Shown in pieces: positions 1 to 10,223 of a stretch of 64,000 nucleotides of DNA. The stretch comes from Powellomyces hirtus. Taxonomy: Eukaryota > Chytridiomycota > Chytridiomycetes > Spizellomycetales > Powellomycetaceae. The notes beneath the pieces are model-generated. The model saw only the letters and a program-made list of their open reading frames with translations. It was not told where the DNA came from and searched no databases. The stretch's first letter is position 1; each line of letters begins with the position of its first letter. Location of the stretch: assembly GCA_025526995.1 (NCBI GenBank), contig JAHLKG010000018.1:62001-126000 (forward strand), read 5' to 3'. The position numbers and the translations under genes were made by a program.

Positions 1-1134
1 GCACTTGTCCTGCCATGTCACGCGAGTGCCGCAGCAACACGTCAACGGCTGGTTGGGGACCTCCGTTTACTCCACGTAGTGCAACAACCTGCCTATTCCA
101 CAAAGAGTTTGGTTGCGAGCACGAGAATGATTCTCAAGCATACAAAATCAATGGATGTTGAATAACAAGTCCAAGTACGGATTCCCATTGGGATGCGATA
201 TGGCATTCTTGTCAATCTTCTGTCCTGGTCAACGCATGCAGATAGAAATGCACAAGGATCCGACAGATGTGCGTGCCCAACAAGTGAATCTGTGCTCGAT
301 GAATTGCAGTCCGAGTCTGCGCCGGGCATTCAATTGAGCTCCATTATGCGTTCTGCATAAGCGGTAACGAATCGAGCACATACTGTACATGTATTGTGGA
401 ATCAATTCTGTTCGACCCCCAGATCCATTTTCCTACCTAATGGGCGGCAACAGCGTGGGGGGACTCTCGTCTCGGCAGTCTGCAAACACAGAGTCGAGTC
501 ATCAAGGCGCCACATCCGCAACGCGTCGATGTCCTTGCGCGCTCACGCGTCGTTGCCCAAACTCCTTCATCACTGTGTGAATGTCGGAAGCGCCAAATGG
601 ATGTGGGTTGGGATGGGTGTGCACGTAAAATGAACGTATCTTGCTTTCTCCCTCCGGCCCGTTGAGGGCATTTTATTCTTTATTGTTCGTAATGTCAGTG
701 TAACAACCATGGACTTCACCGCCCACCCACCCATCACGAGACGGACACTGTTGCAGCTCACATCTCTCGGCACGGACTTTGAATGAATCATTGTTGCGGA
801 ACCATTTTCCCGCTTTCGAGACACATCTCACACGATAGATATTCATGCAAGCCTGTTTATGTGGGGAAACATTCCCGCCCATTTATGCGGAAAGGAAATG
901 AGCGTTCTTATAAATACGAGAGGCATTGCCGGTTTCTGCTGCTCCAGTTTTCCGCTCACATCACCCCACGATACACTTTCCGCTCATCACCCACGATACA
1001 CTCGGTTGATTAAGGACCAATACCGCACCCGGCCGACACCCACCGTCATCACTCTGCTCACCTAGGGACCTTTGCCCGCAACCCCGTTCCATCCTCCCAT
1101 CCTTCATCAGCGCGGCTGCACTTCATCAAGAACG
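1..1134. other. intergenic, upstream of sugar transporter
   Basis: I find no convincing coding region here. Open frames are short, overlap on both strands and show no recognisable family. The 3' part (about 900-1134) is the 5' flank of the transporter and carries several TATA-poor, C/T-rich stretches typical of fungal promoters. Confidence 0.5.
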
Positions 1135-2773
1135 ATGCAGTTCCCAAAGGTGTACAACACCTATTTCCTGGCCTTCGTGTCCACGATTGGTGGAATGTTG
1201 TTCGGTTTCGACATCTCGTCCATGTCCGCCATTGTCGGAACCAAGCAGTACGCCGACTTCTTCGACAACCCGTCCGATTTCGTGCAAGGTGCCATCGGAG
1301 CCGCCTTGGCAGGCGGGTCTGTCATTGGGTCCTTAATGGCCGGTCCCATGTCCGACAAATGGGGTCGTCGTGACAGTATCTTCATGGCCTGCATCTTCTG
1401 GGTTGTCGGTACTATTATCCAGATCTTCGTCACGGGCGTCCCTACCCTCATCATCGGTCGTGCCATCAACGGTATCTGCGTCGGTATCACCTCGTCCCAA
1501 GTTCCTGTGTACCTTGCCGAGATCGCCAAGAAGGAAAAGCGTGGGTCCATTATCGTCATTCAGCAACTGGCCATCGAGTGGGGTATCCTGATCATGTTCG
1601 GAATCGGACTCGGATGCAAGCACATTGAAGGCACAGCTTCGTTCCGAATTGCTTGGGGTACCCAGCTGATCCCCGCCGTCTTCCTCATGGTTGGTTTGCC
1701 CTTCCTTCCCAAATCTCCACGCTGGCTCGCCAAGGTTGGGCGCACAGAAGAAGCTATCGACACCCTCGCTCGGATCCAAGCCAACGGAAATAAGAACGAT
1801 CCTCTGGTCGTTGCCGAGTTCGAAAGCATTGCCACCGTGTTGGCAGCCGAACGCACCGCCGTCTCTGGATGGCGCCGATACATCAAGAATGGAATGTGGA
1901 GACGCACGTTCGCTGGTCTGTCCGTTCAAGCCTGGCAACAACTCTCGGGTGCTAACATCATGGTAATCCATCACCATCGGCCTCTGTCCATTCGTCGCTC
2001 GCAATGCCTGACCCATTTCGCCTCTTTCTCTCATACAGATGTACTACGTCGTCTACGTTTTCTCTATGGCCGGAATCAAGGGCAACGCCAACGATATCGC
2101 TTCGCTCGTACAATACGTGATCCTCATCATCTTCTCGACGGCGGTGTTCTTCTTCATCGACAAGACCGGTCGTCGTCCGCTGCTTATCTACGGCGCCTTG
2201 GGGATGGCTCTGTGCCTGTTCGTTGTCGGCGGCATCCTTTCGAAGGGTACCCACGTTCCGGGAGGCGTTGACGGCAACCCGAACGTTGTCCTCACTGTGT
2301 CGGGCGCCTCCAGTGGTATCATCATTGGTTTCTGCTACCTCCTCGTTGCCATCTACGCCACGACCCTCGCGCCCGTGGCCTGGGTTTACGCCGCTGAAGT
2401 GTGGTCCCTCGAGACGCGTGCCACCGGAATGTCGCTTGCTGCCAACGCTAACTGGATTTTCAACTTCCTGCTCGGTCTCTTTGTCCCGCCGATGCTCAAA
2501 GCCATCTCCTGGTGGACGTTTGTTATCTTTGGTATGTTCTGTGTGGGCGCCGCCATCCAGGCCTTCGTGTCCTACCCCGAAACTGCTGGAAAGTCTCTCG
2601 AGGAAATTGAAAAGCTTTTCTCCGACGATGCTCCCAGGCCCTGGCACACGAAGCCGGGCAACTCTCTCCTGGACGCCAAGATCGACGAGATTGCCCACGG
2701 TCACGATCAGGTCCAGGCAGACGGGTTCAAGCAGGATGTCAACAAGATGGAATCTACCCGCACTCTTCACTGA
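1135..2773 (+). CDS. MFS sugar (hexose) transporter
   Basis: Two exons, 1135-1962 and 2039-2773, joined across a 76-nt GT-AG intron, give 520 residues, the usual size for the sugar porter family. The start MQFPKVYNTY is chosen because it lies just before the first membrane helix (FGFDISSMSAIVG); longer frames upstream are not family-like. Diagnostic sugar porter motifs are visible: GRR after helix 2, PKSPRWLAKVGR at the end of helix 6, DKTGRRPLL between helices 8 and 9, and PETAGKSLEEIEKLF after helix 12. The protein should sit in the plasma membrane and import a hexose or related sugar by proton symport; the substrate cannot be told from sequence. The intron falls inside the ANIM/MYYVVYVF segment of helix 7. 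The C-terminal tail of about 60 residues is hydrophilic. Confidence 0.93.
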
Positions 2774-3141
2774 GCAGGGTCCACCCTTCCTCTCATTTGT
2801 GCTCGGCCGCGCATGTGGGTCTTCATGTACAGTACCTAGGTCATGAGATGTAGAGTAGATCTTTGCATATTACTTACCTGGGTTTTCAAACATTGCACTT
2901 ACCAAAGTCTGAAAACCGTCAATATCGTGATTCTGTAAGACAATGATCATGGTCCAGCTTCCAATGTCTGTACTTGGCCCGAGGGAAACGAGGCCGGTGA
3001 TGTACGATACATAGTTCTACAACACGCTGCGTTCAGGAGTCGCATGCTGCAAACATGGCAACAAAGAATCCCAAAAATTGAATGCATTTAAATATCTATG
3101 TACAACGGTGCTTCGAAGCATGGGGTCGGTTGATGCTGATC
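2774..3141. other. convergent 3' intergenic region
   Basis: This is the space between the ends of two converging genes, the transporter (+) and PDRG1-like gene (-). I see no coding signal; it is AT-richer than its neighbours and presumably holds both 3' UTRs and polyadenylation sites. Confidence 0.5.
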
Positions 3142-3623
3142 CTATTCGACAGTTGGATGGCGGGCAATCGAAGAAAGGTCTTCTTTACGCATGCCCTTGA
3201 GAGCAAAGCCTCTGTTCCGTTTGACATTGCCAGCACCGCTTTCCAGAGCCTCTAGTTCGCGAGCATGTTCCTTCATGCTATCCCGCAGACGGTTGATTTC
3301 TCCATCAATGTTTGTTTGGTCTTTGGTCAGCAGTTTCTGCACCGTGGGCGTTGGAAGACGGATGAACAAACCCCCAGCAAAGAAATGGCTCTTTTTCGGC
3401 GCTGAACGGATCAGGGAACGGGCGACAGTTGTGAGAGCAGGTTGGAAAAGGAGCGGACAGGGAGAAGGGTCTGCCTACCAGTTGTAGTGCTAAGAGACCG
3501 CAGAGCAACTCGATTGTCATTCCGCCGCCGGTCCAAATCGATGATGAGCTGCTTTTCAATCATGATATCTTCGGCGAGCCGTTCCAGCTCTGCTTGGTCT
3601 ATTTGCGAGGGAATGTAAGACAT
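3142..3623 (-). CDS. PDRG1: PDRG1-like prefoldin subunit 4-type protein
   Basis: Two exons on the minus strand, 3623-3479 and 3401-3142, separated by a 77-nt intron, encode 134 residues; human PDRG1 has 133. Recognition rests on two segments: EKQLIIDLDRRRNDNR (human EVLADKRQIVDLDTKRNQNR region) and FIRLPTPTVQKLLTKDQ followed by an IDGEINRLR heptad stretch. The protein is a small beta-prefoldin, two coiled-coil helices joined by a beta hairpin. In animals it is a subunit of the prefoldin-like module of the R2TP/PAQosome co-chaperone, which assembles RNA polymerases and snRNPs. The start is the first ATG in frame (MSYIPSQID); compared with human it is about five residues shorter at the N-terminus, so an additional tiny 5' exon is possible. 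Divergent neighbour: the RBMX2-like gene. Confidence 0.85.
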
Positions 3624-3870
3624 CGCAGACAATTGAAAACAAGAAGAAGAACCAATGTGGGATAAGGCAGAAGCACAAACCCGCACGCATGCCCATTTCT
3701 CCTTACTTTGTATAAACTCCATGTTAGTCGTTAATGTAGACAACGTTTTCCAATTTGGCTTGGTCAACTGTTCGAAGAGAGCTCAGAATGTCAAAAACAC
3801 GGCGATGTGGCTTTGACTTCGCATTTTGACCACCTCGCCATTTTGACATCCCGTCAATTTCAAGGACAGA
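3624..3870. promoter_or_regulatory. shared divergent promoter interval (PDRG1-like / RBMX2-like)
   Basis: Only 247 bp separate the two start codons, so both 5' UTRs and promoters must lie here. The interval contains short pyrimidine tracts but no clear TATA box. Calling it bidirectional is inference from geometry only. Confidence 0.5.
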
Positions 3871-5229
3871 ATGAAGTAAGCTTTCCACATTGTCAATCTT
3901 CTTGCCTAGTTCACAGCTTCTGACTCATAATGAAATAGCGTTATTAAAGAGATCGATCGGTTGAACACCTCGGAATTATTCCGGAATGTGAAGGACACGG
4001 CGTCGTGGCATGCACAATATAATGTAAGTATGCATGCAGTGCGCCGTGAAGTAGAGACCACGCTTACAAACAAGTACTGATCAGAGATCCCTTTTCTGTG
4101 GGTAGGAATCCGCATATGTATATGTCGGTGGATTGCCTTACCAGCTAACTGAGGGCGATCTGATTGCGGTGTTTTCGCAATATGGGGAGATCGTTGACCT
4201 CAATCTCGTGAGAGAAAAGCAGACGGGGAAGAGCAAAGGATTTGCGTTCGTTGCGTATGAGGACCAGAAATCTACAGTGTTAGCTGTGGATAATTTCAAC
4301 GGGACGAAGGTGGGGAATGGCATTGCGGCCACTACACATCGAGACTCTCGCTGATGTCTTCCCTCTCGATCTTTGTCTTGACAGATGTTGGGACGCACGT
4401 TACGGGTAGACCACGTTGCCAAGTATCGGGAAGACAAGAAGGACGAGGACTTTGATGAGGAGGCGGAGTTGAAACGTAAGATGGCGATATTACCGCCTCA
4501 TCTGAGACCAGCTGACTACAAAGATGAAGGTAAAGCTTGTGCATTGGTGGTGGAATCGAGACATGTACCTCATACCCTGATTATCTAGAAGCGGGATCTG
4601 CCTCTGAGTCATCTGAATCTGAAGACAATGAGGCTAAACACCTTGCCCGAGAACTCGATGAGGAGGATCCAATGCGCGCCTACATGCTGAAGAAGGCGAT
4701 GAAGAAAGCGAAAAAGACGGCGAAGAGGGACAAGAAGGAGAAGAAGAAAGACAAGAAGGAGAAAAATGTGAAGAAGGAGACGAAGATCAAGGAGGAACCG
4801 AAGATCAAAGAGGAGGCTGCAGGTTCAGATTGGATCGGCGGTGGTCTGCCGTCGCAGACGTCCTTGAGTGGTGGGCGCAGGTCGCCAATATCATCACAGG
4901 AACGCGGCGTTGAGGACAGCGCTTTTAGGGGACGGGATAGCAGGTCGGAACGGCGCGGTGTTTCCTCACCACGCAAAAGAGACGATCTTTATGAGCGGCG
5001 ACGGGAGCGGAACTCTTCTCGCGGCAGCATGGACTCGCGACGATCTGGAGTACGTAATGATGCCCGCCGGCGTTCGAGTCGGTCGCCGCTGAGACACAGA
5101 GGACGAGAACGGGATACCAGTGCGAATAGAGAGCATGGATGGCAATTCGATAGACGCGGCGGGGAAGGCAATTTACGGAGGAGTAGGTCGCCTCCGCCAC
5201 GTCTGCGCGATCGAAGCAGAGATAGATGA
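3871..5229 (+). CDS. RBMX2: RBMX2/Ist3-like spliceosomal RNA-binding protein
   Basis: Five exons (3871-3875, 3939-4023, 4106-4309, 4385-4529, 4589-5229) give 359 residues. The first coding exon is only five bases (ATGAA); joined to the second it yields MNVIKEIDRLN, matching the conserved start of RBMX2/Ist3 proteins, followed by TASWHAQYNESAYVYVGGLP. A single RRM spans about residues 30-115 with RNP2 (YVYVGG) and RNP1 (KSKGFAFVAY), and the signature RVDHVAKYR follows. The C-terminal 200 residues are a KE-rich block and an RS-type region with many RS/SR and RR dipeptides. In yeast the homologue Ist3/Snu17 is the core of the RES pre-mRNA retention and splicing complex bound to U2 snRNP; a nuclear splicing role is expected. 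Every junction is frame-consistent. Confidence 0.92.
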
Positions 5230-5882
5230 TACAATACATAGTAGCCCGCTCCTTGCAATACCGTTGTCCGCACCACCCGTACAACCTTCGGATTTGGCAC
5301 GACAGAGCTGCCCACAGCGGGTTTTTGTGTTTCTATCTGTGTTCTATTTACACGAATTGATCGACGCCTCGGCAATGCACTGATAATTGCTCTAGCTTCT
5401 ATTTTGTTATGCGTCTGTGAGACAGAGCTTTCCCAGGTGTACAGACGAAAAAGAATGGAGCGACCAGGTGCGATCGTCAACCCTCTTTCAAGCTTTTGTT
5501 GGCGAGTGATTGAGTTATAGCTGCCACCTGGGCGATTGTGTGGAGGTGGATAAACCATGCAATTGAAGTTAAAAATTGCGAAACCTTCAAAAAAAAAAAC
5601 GCAGTAATGAATGAAGCCTTGGAACAAAACGCAGGCATCCACAAGTCAATTGCTGGTTAGCTTAGCATTCATTATGAGCATTTCGTCCGCGGGGTGAGGA
5701 TGTCAGATTACAGTGACAAACCAAAGTCATCACGCAACTTCAAGGATCATTGCGCAACAGTCGCCATTCGCGGAGCCCGCCGCACGTGGCTTGCGTGGCT
5801 TGTCCAATGTACGCCAAAACTAATAGCATAGATTCGTGCCCGCCTTCTCCCATCCCCAGTGGAACCCCATCCAACCACTAAT
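5230..5882. other. intergenic
   Basis: No supported gene. The stretch contains a 10-nt A run near 5588 and lies between two same-strand genes; it should hold the RBMX2-like 3' UTR and the promoter of the phosphatase-like gene. A long antisense frame here is a shadow of the RS region of the upstream gene. Confidence 0.5.
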
Positions 5883-6512
5883 ATGTCCACCGAAAGCGTC
5901 TCCGAGCCAACGTTCATCGAACCGTCGACTCTCGTCACGCTCCTGCAAGACCCCTCCAAAAAACCGGGGATCGACTACGTCATTGTCGATGTGCGCGGGG
6001 ACGATTTCGCAAATGGGAATATTCGCGGGGCCATCAATGTGCCGTCGCATGAGCTGCTGAATAACCCGGGAGATCTGGTGAAGAAGCTGGAGGGAGTCAA
6101 AGAGGTGGTGTTCCATTGTGCGTTGTCGCAAGGTAGGTGTGTGTGGGGCGGGAATGTGTTATAGTGTACACGGAACAGTGTGGGCTTTTGGGGGCGCAAC
6201 TGATGGGGTTTGTGTGGTTGTGCAGTACGGGGCCCGAAATGCGCAAAGAAGTTTAGTGAGGCATTGGCGTTACGAGAACCGCTTGTGGGCGACGTTCCCG
6301 GAAATGGAGCGACTCTGCAGCCAACGCCAAAAGTCTATATCCTTCGTGGTAGGTGCGACCCCGAGTGGGTCTTGTCTTTCTGTTCCGATCCCGCCTATTG
6401 GGTTGACTCATCTTTGATGTTAAAAGGTGGATTTGAAAATTGGCAAAGTGGTGTTGAGAGACGGGCTCTGATTGAAAAGTACAATGAAGAGTACTGGAAG
6501 AACCCGTATTAG
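5883..6512 (+). CDS. Cdc25-like rhodanese-fold phosphatase / arsenate reductase
   Basis: Three exons (5883-6132, 6226-6348, 6427-6512) encode 152 residues, close to the single-domain Cdc25/Acr2-type proteins such as yeast Ych1 and fission yeast Ibp1. The rhodanese fold starts with YVIVDVRGDDFANGNIRGAINVP (two halves: DVR and GAINVPSHEL). The catalytic P-loop is HCALSQVR, a CX5R motif with Cys79 and Arg85, followed by GPKCA as in Ych1/Ibp1. The first intron splits the P-loop exactly between Q83 and V84. Members act as tyrosine/dual-specificity phosphatases or, with slightly different loops, as glutaredoxin-dependent arsenate reductases; sequence alone does not decide. No signal peptide is evident. 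ATG 5883 is used because upstream frame extension has no ATG. Confidence 0.88.
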
Positions 6513-7052
6513 GCAGTGTCGAATTAGATGCATAGAACCTTACAACTTCAGACGTACATAGCATGATCTGCTCTGATTCATCCTTCTCGGGGACGTGGCG
6601 CACATTCTGCAACATGTGCCAATAATCGACTTTCTATTCTCACTTACAAATAACATGTACATAAAATCTAAGACCTCTCCCAACACACCCTCCCAAACCC
6701 CGCTCTCTACATTCACGTCCGACACTTCATAATCTCCTCAGACTCCCTATACGTGATCCTCCCACAGCGGTTCCGATCCAATATGACAAACGCCTCGTCC
6801 ACCACCGCCGGCGGGACGGTGGGCGCGACCGTCGCAAACAGGGAGGGACCGCAGGCAGACTGGGAATTTAGGTGCATGATTATGCAAGCAGCAAGCCACA
6901 CCTGGGGATGAGTCAATGCTGTAAAGTGAGACCACTTCTCGAGAGCTTTTACTCCGGAGGAAAAGAGAACGGGGACAGATAGACGGAAACAAGAAAGAAC
7001 CGACGAAAGGGAAAAGCGACGAACGCCACGCAACAGAACCGCCCTCGAAACC
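6513..7052. other. intergenic
   Basis: No gene that I can support. A minus-strand frame ending near 6713 has a weak EF-hand-like stretch (ILDRNRCGRITYRE) but lacks a convincing start, so I do not annotate it. The 3' part is the promoter of the next gene. Confidence 0.45.
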
Positions 7053-7745
7053 ATGACTCGGCTGCCTCACTCACCACAGCTCGCAAGAGGCACCCTCCTC
7101 ATCCGCCAGCTGTCTACATTCAACTCGTACGGTCCTCAACGAACCTTTACCACAACGCCCTACTTTGGGCAACAACCAACAGGCAACTCTGCTGCATCCC
7201 CACCACTACCACCACCATCTCACCCCACCACCACCACCACCACCCAACCCGCCTTGGAGATCCACTACACGGACCCCAAAGACGCCGCCCAGCTTCTCCG
7301 CACCAACCCCGAGTACAAAGCCAGCTTCTTCTCCGCCGTCGCCGCCAAACCCGACGTCGCGCGGGCCTTCCGCGATCTCGACACGTACCTCAAGCAGCAA
7401 GGGTACGCGGACCCGCACGACCCCACCCATATGCCGGACGCGGCGACCCGCGCGCGGATGGAGCACGACCCGGTGTTGACCGAGAAGAGTCTGCTGGTGC
7501 AGAAACTGTTGCGAGCGCATGGGATTATTCGCACGGTCGGTGGTCAAGAGGAACAAGAACAGTCCGTCGAGCAGCAGTGGCCGGATGATATCAATACAGT
7601 CAAGGCAGATCGCCGCAGGAATGTGCGGATCATTGATGCGGCTCTGCCCGCTGACCGCTCCGGACGCGTGATTCAGCCGGTGCAGATGTCCAAGCCCTTG
7701 CAATGGTTCAAGTCGTGGTTCATGACTGCCAAGCCTTCAAACTGA
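7053..7745 (+). CDS. hypothetical protein, probable mitochondrial
   Basis: A single exon encodes 230 residues. I do not recognise the family. The N-terminus (MTRLPHSPQLARGTLLIRQL, then RTFTTTPYF) is rich in Arg, Ser and Thr and lacks acidic residues for about 45 positions, as in a mitochondrial presequence, and RTFTTTPYF looks like a processing site. A proline/threonine linker with a run of TTTTTT follows. The body (about residues 70-230) is a soluble, helix-prone domain with no membrane span: repeated short charged helices, an acidic QEEQEQSVEQQ patch and a C-terminus ending WFKSWFMTAKPSN. The coding assignment is supported by length, codon-position GC bias in the third base and lack of stops; function is unknown. 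Confidence 0.7.
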   Translation: MTRLPHSPQLARGTLLIRQLSTFNSYGPQRTFTTTPYFGQQPTGNSAASPPLPPPSHPTTTTTTQPALEIHYTDPKDAAQLLRTNPEYKASFFSAVAAKPDVARAFRDLDTYLKQQGYADPHDPTHMPDAATRARMEHDPVLTEKSLLVQKLLRAHGIIRTVGGQEEQEQSVEQQWPDDINTVKADRRRNVRIIDAALPADRSGRVIQPVQMSKPLQWFKSWFMTAKPSN

Positions 7746-8398
7746 GCTGAAATCGAAACACAATATTGGAGCTCATTTATGATACGCGCAGAGCCCGGAA
7801 AATCCCATGCAACTGTTCTGAGCATCCCATTTTGTTTCTCTGTGCAATGTACATGTTTACCGTACTGCTATATCGCGTATGTAGATATCTTCACCAGCAA
7901 AATATGGAAAATAGATCACACAAATAATATTTTCTCCCCGCACTTGCGCTTCATATGAATCCTAATACTTGTTCTAGATCGTGAGTTTAACGATGCCTTG
8001 CGCTAAATCAGTTGCCAGCAATTCTCTGAACGATTCCATCAGCTTTCGTAGATGGAATGCTATTACGTTTACTAAAACGGAAATTCATAAATATGTACAA
8101 GGTTTCTCAACGCGACGGGAGAGAAAACCAAAAAACAAATCACGCAGGGATGAATCACACAATCCTTAAGCCGGATCCGGAGGGATGACGAAAAGTCATG
8201 CACTAAAAAATGGAGGGGGGCGGGAGTAATCTACTATGTACACTAAAAGGGGAGGGGTATAAATGATTCCGTGTCATGAAGGGGGTATTTCTGCTACTGG
8301 TACTGTAACTGCATGGGTATCGTAATTGACAACTATCCTACTATATGTTGCGTGTGTTTGTAAAGAAAAGAATGGAGTTTTCGATGATTGTGCGCCTT
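7746..8398. other. convergent 3' intergenic region
   Basis: AT-rich stretch between converging genes; it holds the two 3' ends. No reading frame with coding character is visible. Confidence 0.5.
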
Positions 8399-10223
8399 TC
8401 ACGCAGTGATAGAGTGGGGCGAGTGATGGTATAGCCTTTTAGCGACGGCATGTCCGGAGGGATCAATGACTAGAAGGGTCGACGGCTGTGCTGAAGGCGC
8501 CGAGTCCATGGAGTAGGATGCAACTGCAGCAACTTGACCGTGATAGTACCCAAACGTTGGCTGCATCGCGTGTCTGAGACCAGAGTTGGTTGTTGGGCGC
8601 AGCAGGAGCGCGTCTGATGCTTGTGCGCCACGAGGAATGTGGGTCGGATACGGCGGCGGCGGCGAGCCAAGCCCGGCTGTCGACGGCATGGCTGGCGTGG
8701 TCGGCGGAGTAGTATAAAGGAACGGGAACACATTGGGCGTAACGACTCGAGAATGGTTGCCGTGGTACTCGTATTCAGGTTGTTCGTGATGGAGACGCGA
8801 AGGTGCTTCAAACCAGGGCGATACGAAGGGACCGAGAGGGTGATCTTTCGGGATGGTGACCGGCATCCAAGTGCTGGAACGCGGATCGGGAGACGAGCAG
8901 CAAGATCCAGCACCCACGGCAGGGATCGAGTCGGCGAAACCGCGGCAAGAAGTGTGGGCCGAAGCAGATGGGCCCGTTGAATCAAGACGTGGACGTCCGC
9001 GGTTTGCCTTGATCATGACGCGCTGCCGATGGTGATGATGGTCGTGACCTCCCCGGACAGTGCACATCTGCCCCAATGAGCAGGAGGTCGCACCAACTGC
9101 AGTCTGAAACTCGGGTGATGCACGAGGGGTATGTGGCAGCGCATGCGAATTCTTCTGAACCGCCGGTGTTCCGTGCCGGGCGCGCCACTGTTGTCGACGG
9201 TTTTGGAACCATACTTGCACAGACCGAGCGGTCATACCAGTTTCTTTGGCAATGTGATGGCGGCTTTCTGTAGATGGGAAAAAGGTATGCGCGAATACTG
9301 ACAAGGGTATAAGTAAAGAGTGTCCGGGAGACACCGTATCCGATTGTTGTTTGCTTACCAGTGTTCAATACGATCAGTTGCTTGGGCGTGATTTTGCTGC
9401 GCTTTCGTGTGGCGCTGGTAGGTGACGTCGAAGAAGAAGATGACGAAACAGAGCCCCGGCTGCGGCAGGCCGAGAGAGGCACGTCTTCGTCATTGCAGCC
9501 GGGAGAAGCGGCCGGAGTCAGCAAGACCTGCGCGTTGTGACGCACAGGAGACAGTTGCGTTGAAATCGAGAGCGGGCCGTCCATTGGGCGGCGGTGCTCT
9601 TGAGAAACAGCTACCTGTGCGCTCCGCCAGGGTTCGGGAGGAGGGGAGGCAAAGAGGTGCTGTTGCTGCCGCTGAGGAGGCAGCGGCGGAAGTTTTGACT
9701 TGTCTACCATCGAAAGACGGGTTTCTTTTGCCTGCTCAGCGGTATCTTGGCGCCCAGGGTCCGCGGCGGGTTGTGTCTGTTCCGACACCTTTCCGTTGTC
9801 GGATTCCATGTCGGTGTCATTGCTCTTATCATTGTCGTTTTCGTTGACCAGGAAGGTCATGTCCATGACGGATGCGACGCGCTTGCGTGGGGCGCGACCT
9901 GGCGCAGGAACCACAGCGTGTGACTCGTAGCAAAGATGCTGGGCCTGCACGTCTTGACCTTGACCGTGCGCCAATCGCTGGGTGGGTTCATGAGGTTGTT
10001 CCTGGTCATGATGGGCCTCCTCGTTGGGGTGATGGAGCGGGACTGAGGCGTAGTGGTACAGTTGATGGTGAGATAGCGGCGCGTGGGAAAGTCGGCCGCA
10101 AGAGGCCTGCGACGAAACCAATGCCGGCGCTGGTGCAGAACAGGCAGGTGCGGGGTAGGACCAAGAGCAGCTGGGTCGAGCAATGTATGCCAGACCGGAA
10201 GCGAGCTCGGCAAGGGTCTCCAT
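8399..10223 (-). CDS. homeobox transcription factor
   Basis: Two exons on the minus strand, 10223-9359 and 9297-8399 (61-nt intron), encode 587 residues. The homeodomain lies at about 272-331: basic arm TRKRSKITPKQ, helix 1 ending LIVLNTVFAHTFFPS, helix 2 ESRHHIAKETGM, and recognition helix RSVQVWFQNRRQQWR with W318, F319, N321 and R323 in the invariant positions. It is a typical 60-residue (non-TALE) homeodomain. The rest is low complexity: an N-terminal half rich in His, Pro, Gln and Ser with an acidic Asn/Asp block, and a C-terminal half rich in Pro, Ser and Thr. The intron interrupts helix 1 of the homeodomain. Expected role: nuclear sequence-specific DNA binding; the target is unknown. 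The start METLAELASG is the first in-frame ATG after a long pyrimidine-rich leader. Confidence 0.9.

Noticed and set aside
1333..2034. Long minus-strand frame antisense to the sugar transporter
   Set aside because: Shadow of a GC-biased coding exon; the sense strand has clear MFS motifs and the antisense product resembles nothing.
1958..2770. 270-codon minus-strand frame
   Set aside because: Antisense to transporter exon 2; charged low-complexity composition is the mirror of membrane-helix codons.
4989..5642. 217-codon minus-strand frame
   Set aside because: Antisense to the RS region of the RBMX2-like gene; Arg/Ser richness is a complement artefact.
6713..7054. Minus-strand frame with an EF-hand-like stretch
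   Set aside because: The single loop-like motif lacks key acidic positions, and the frame overlaps the promoter and start codon of the plus-strand gene.
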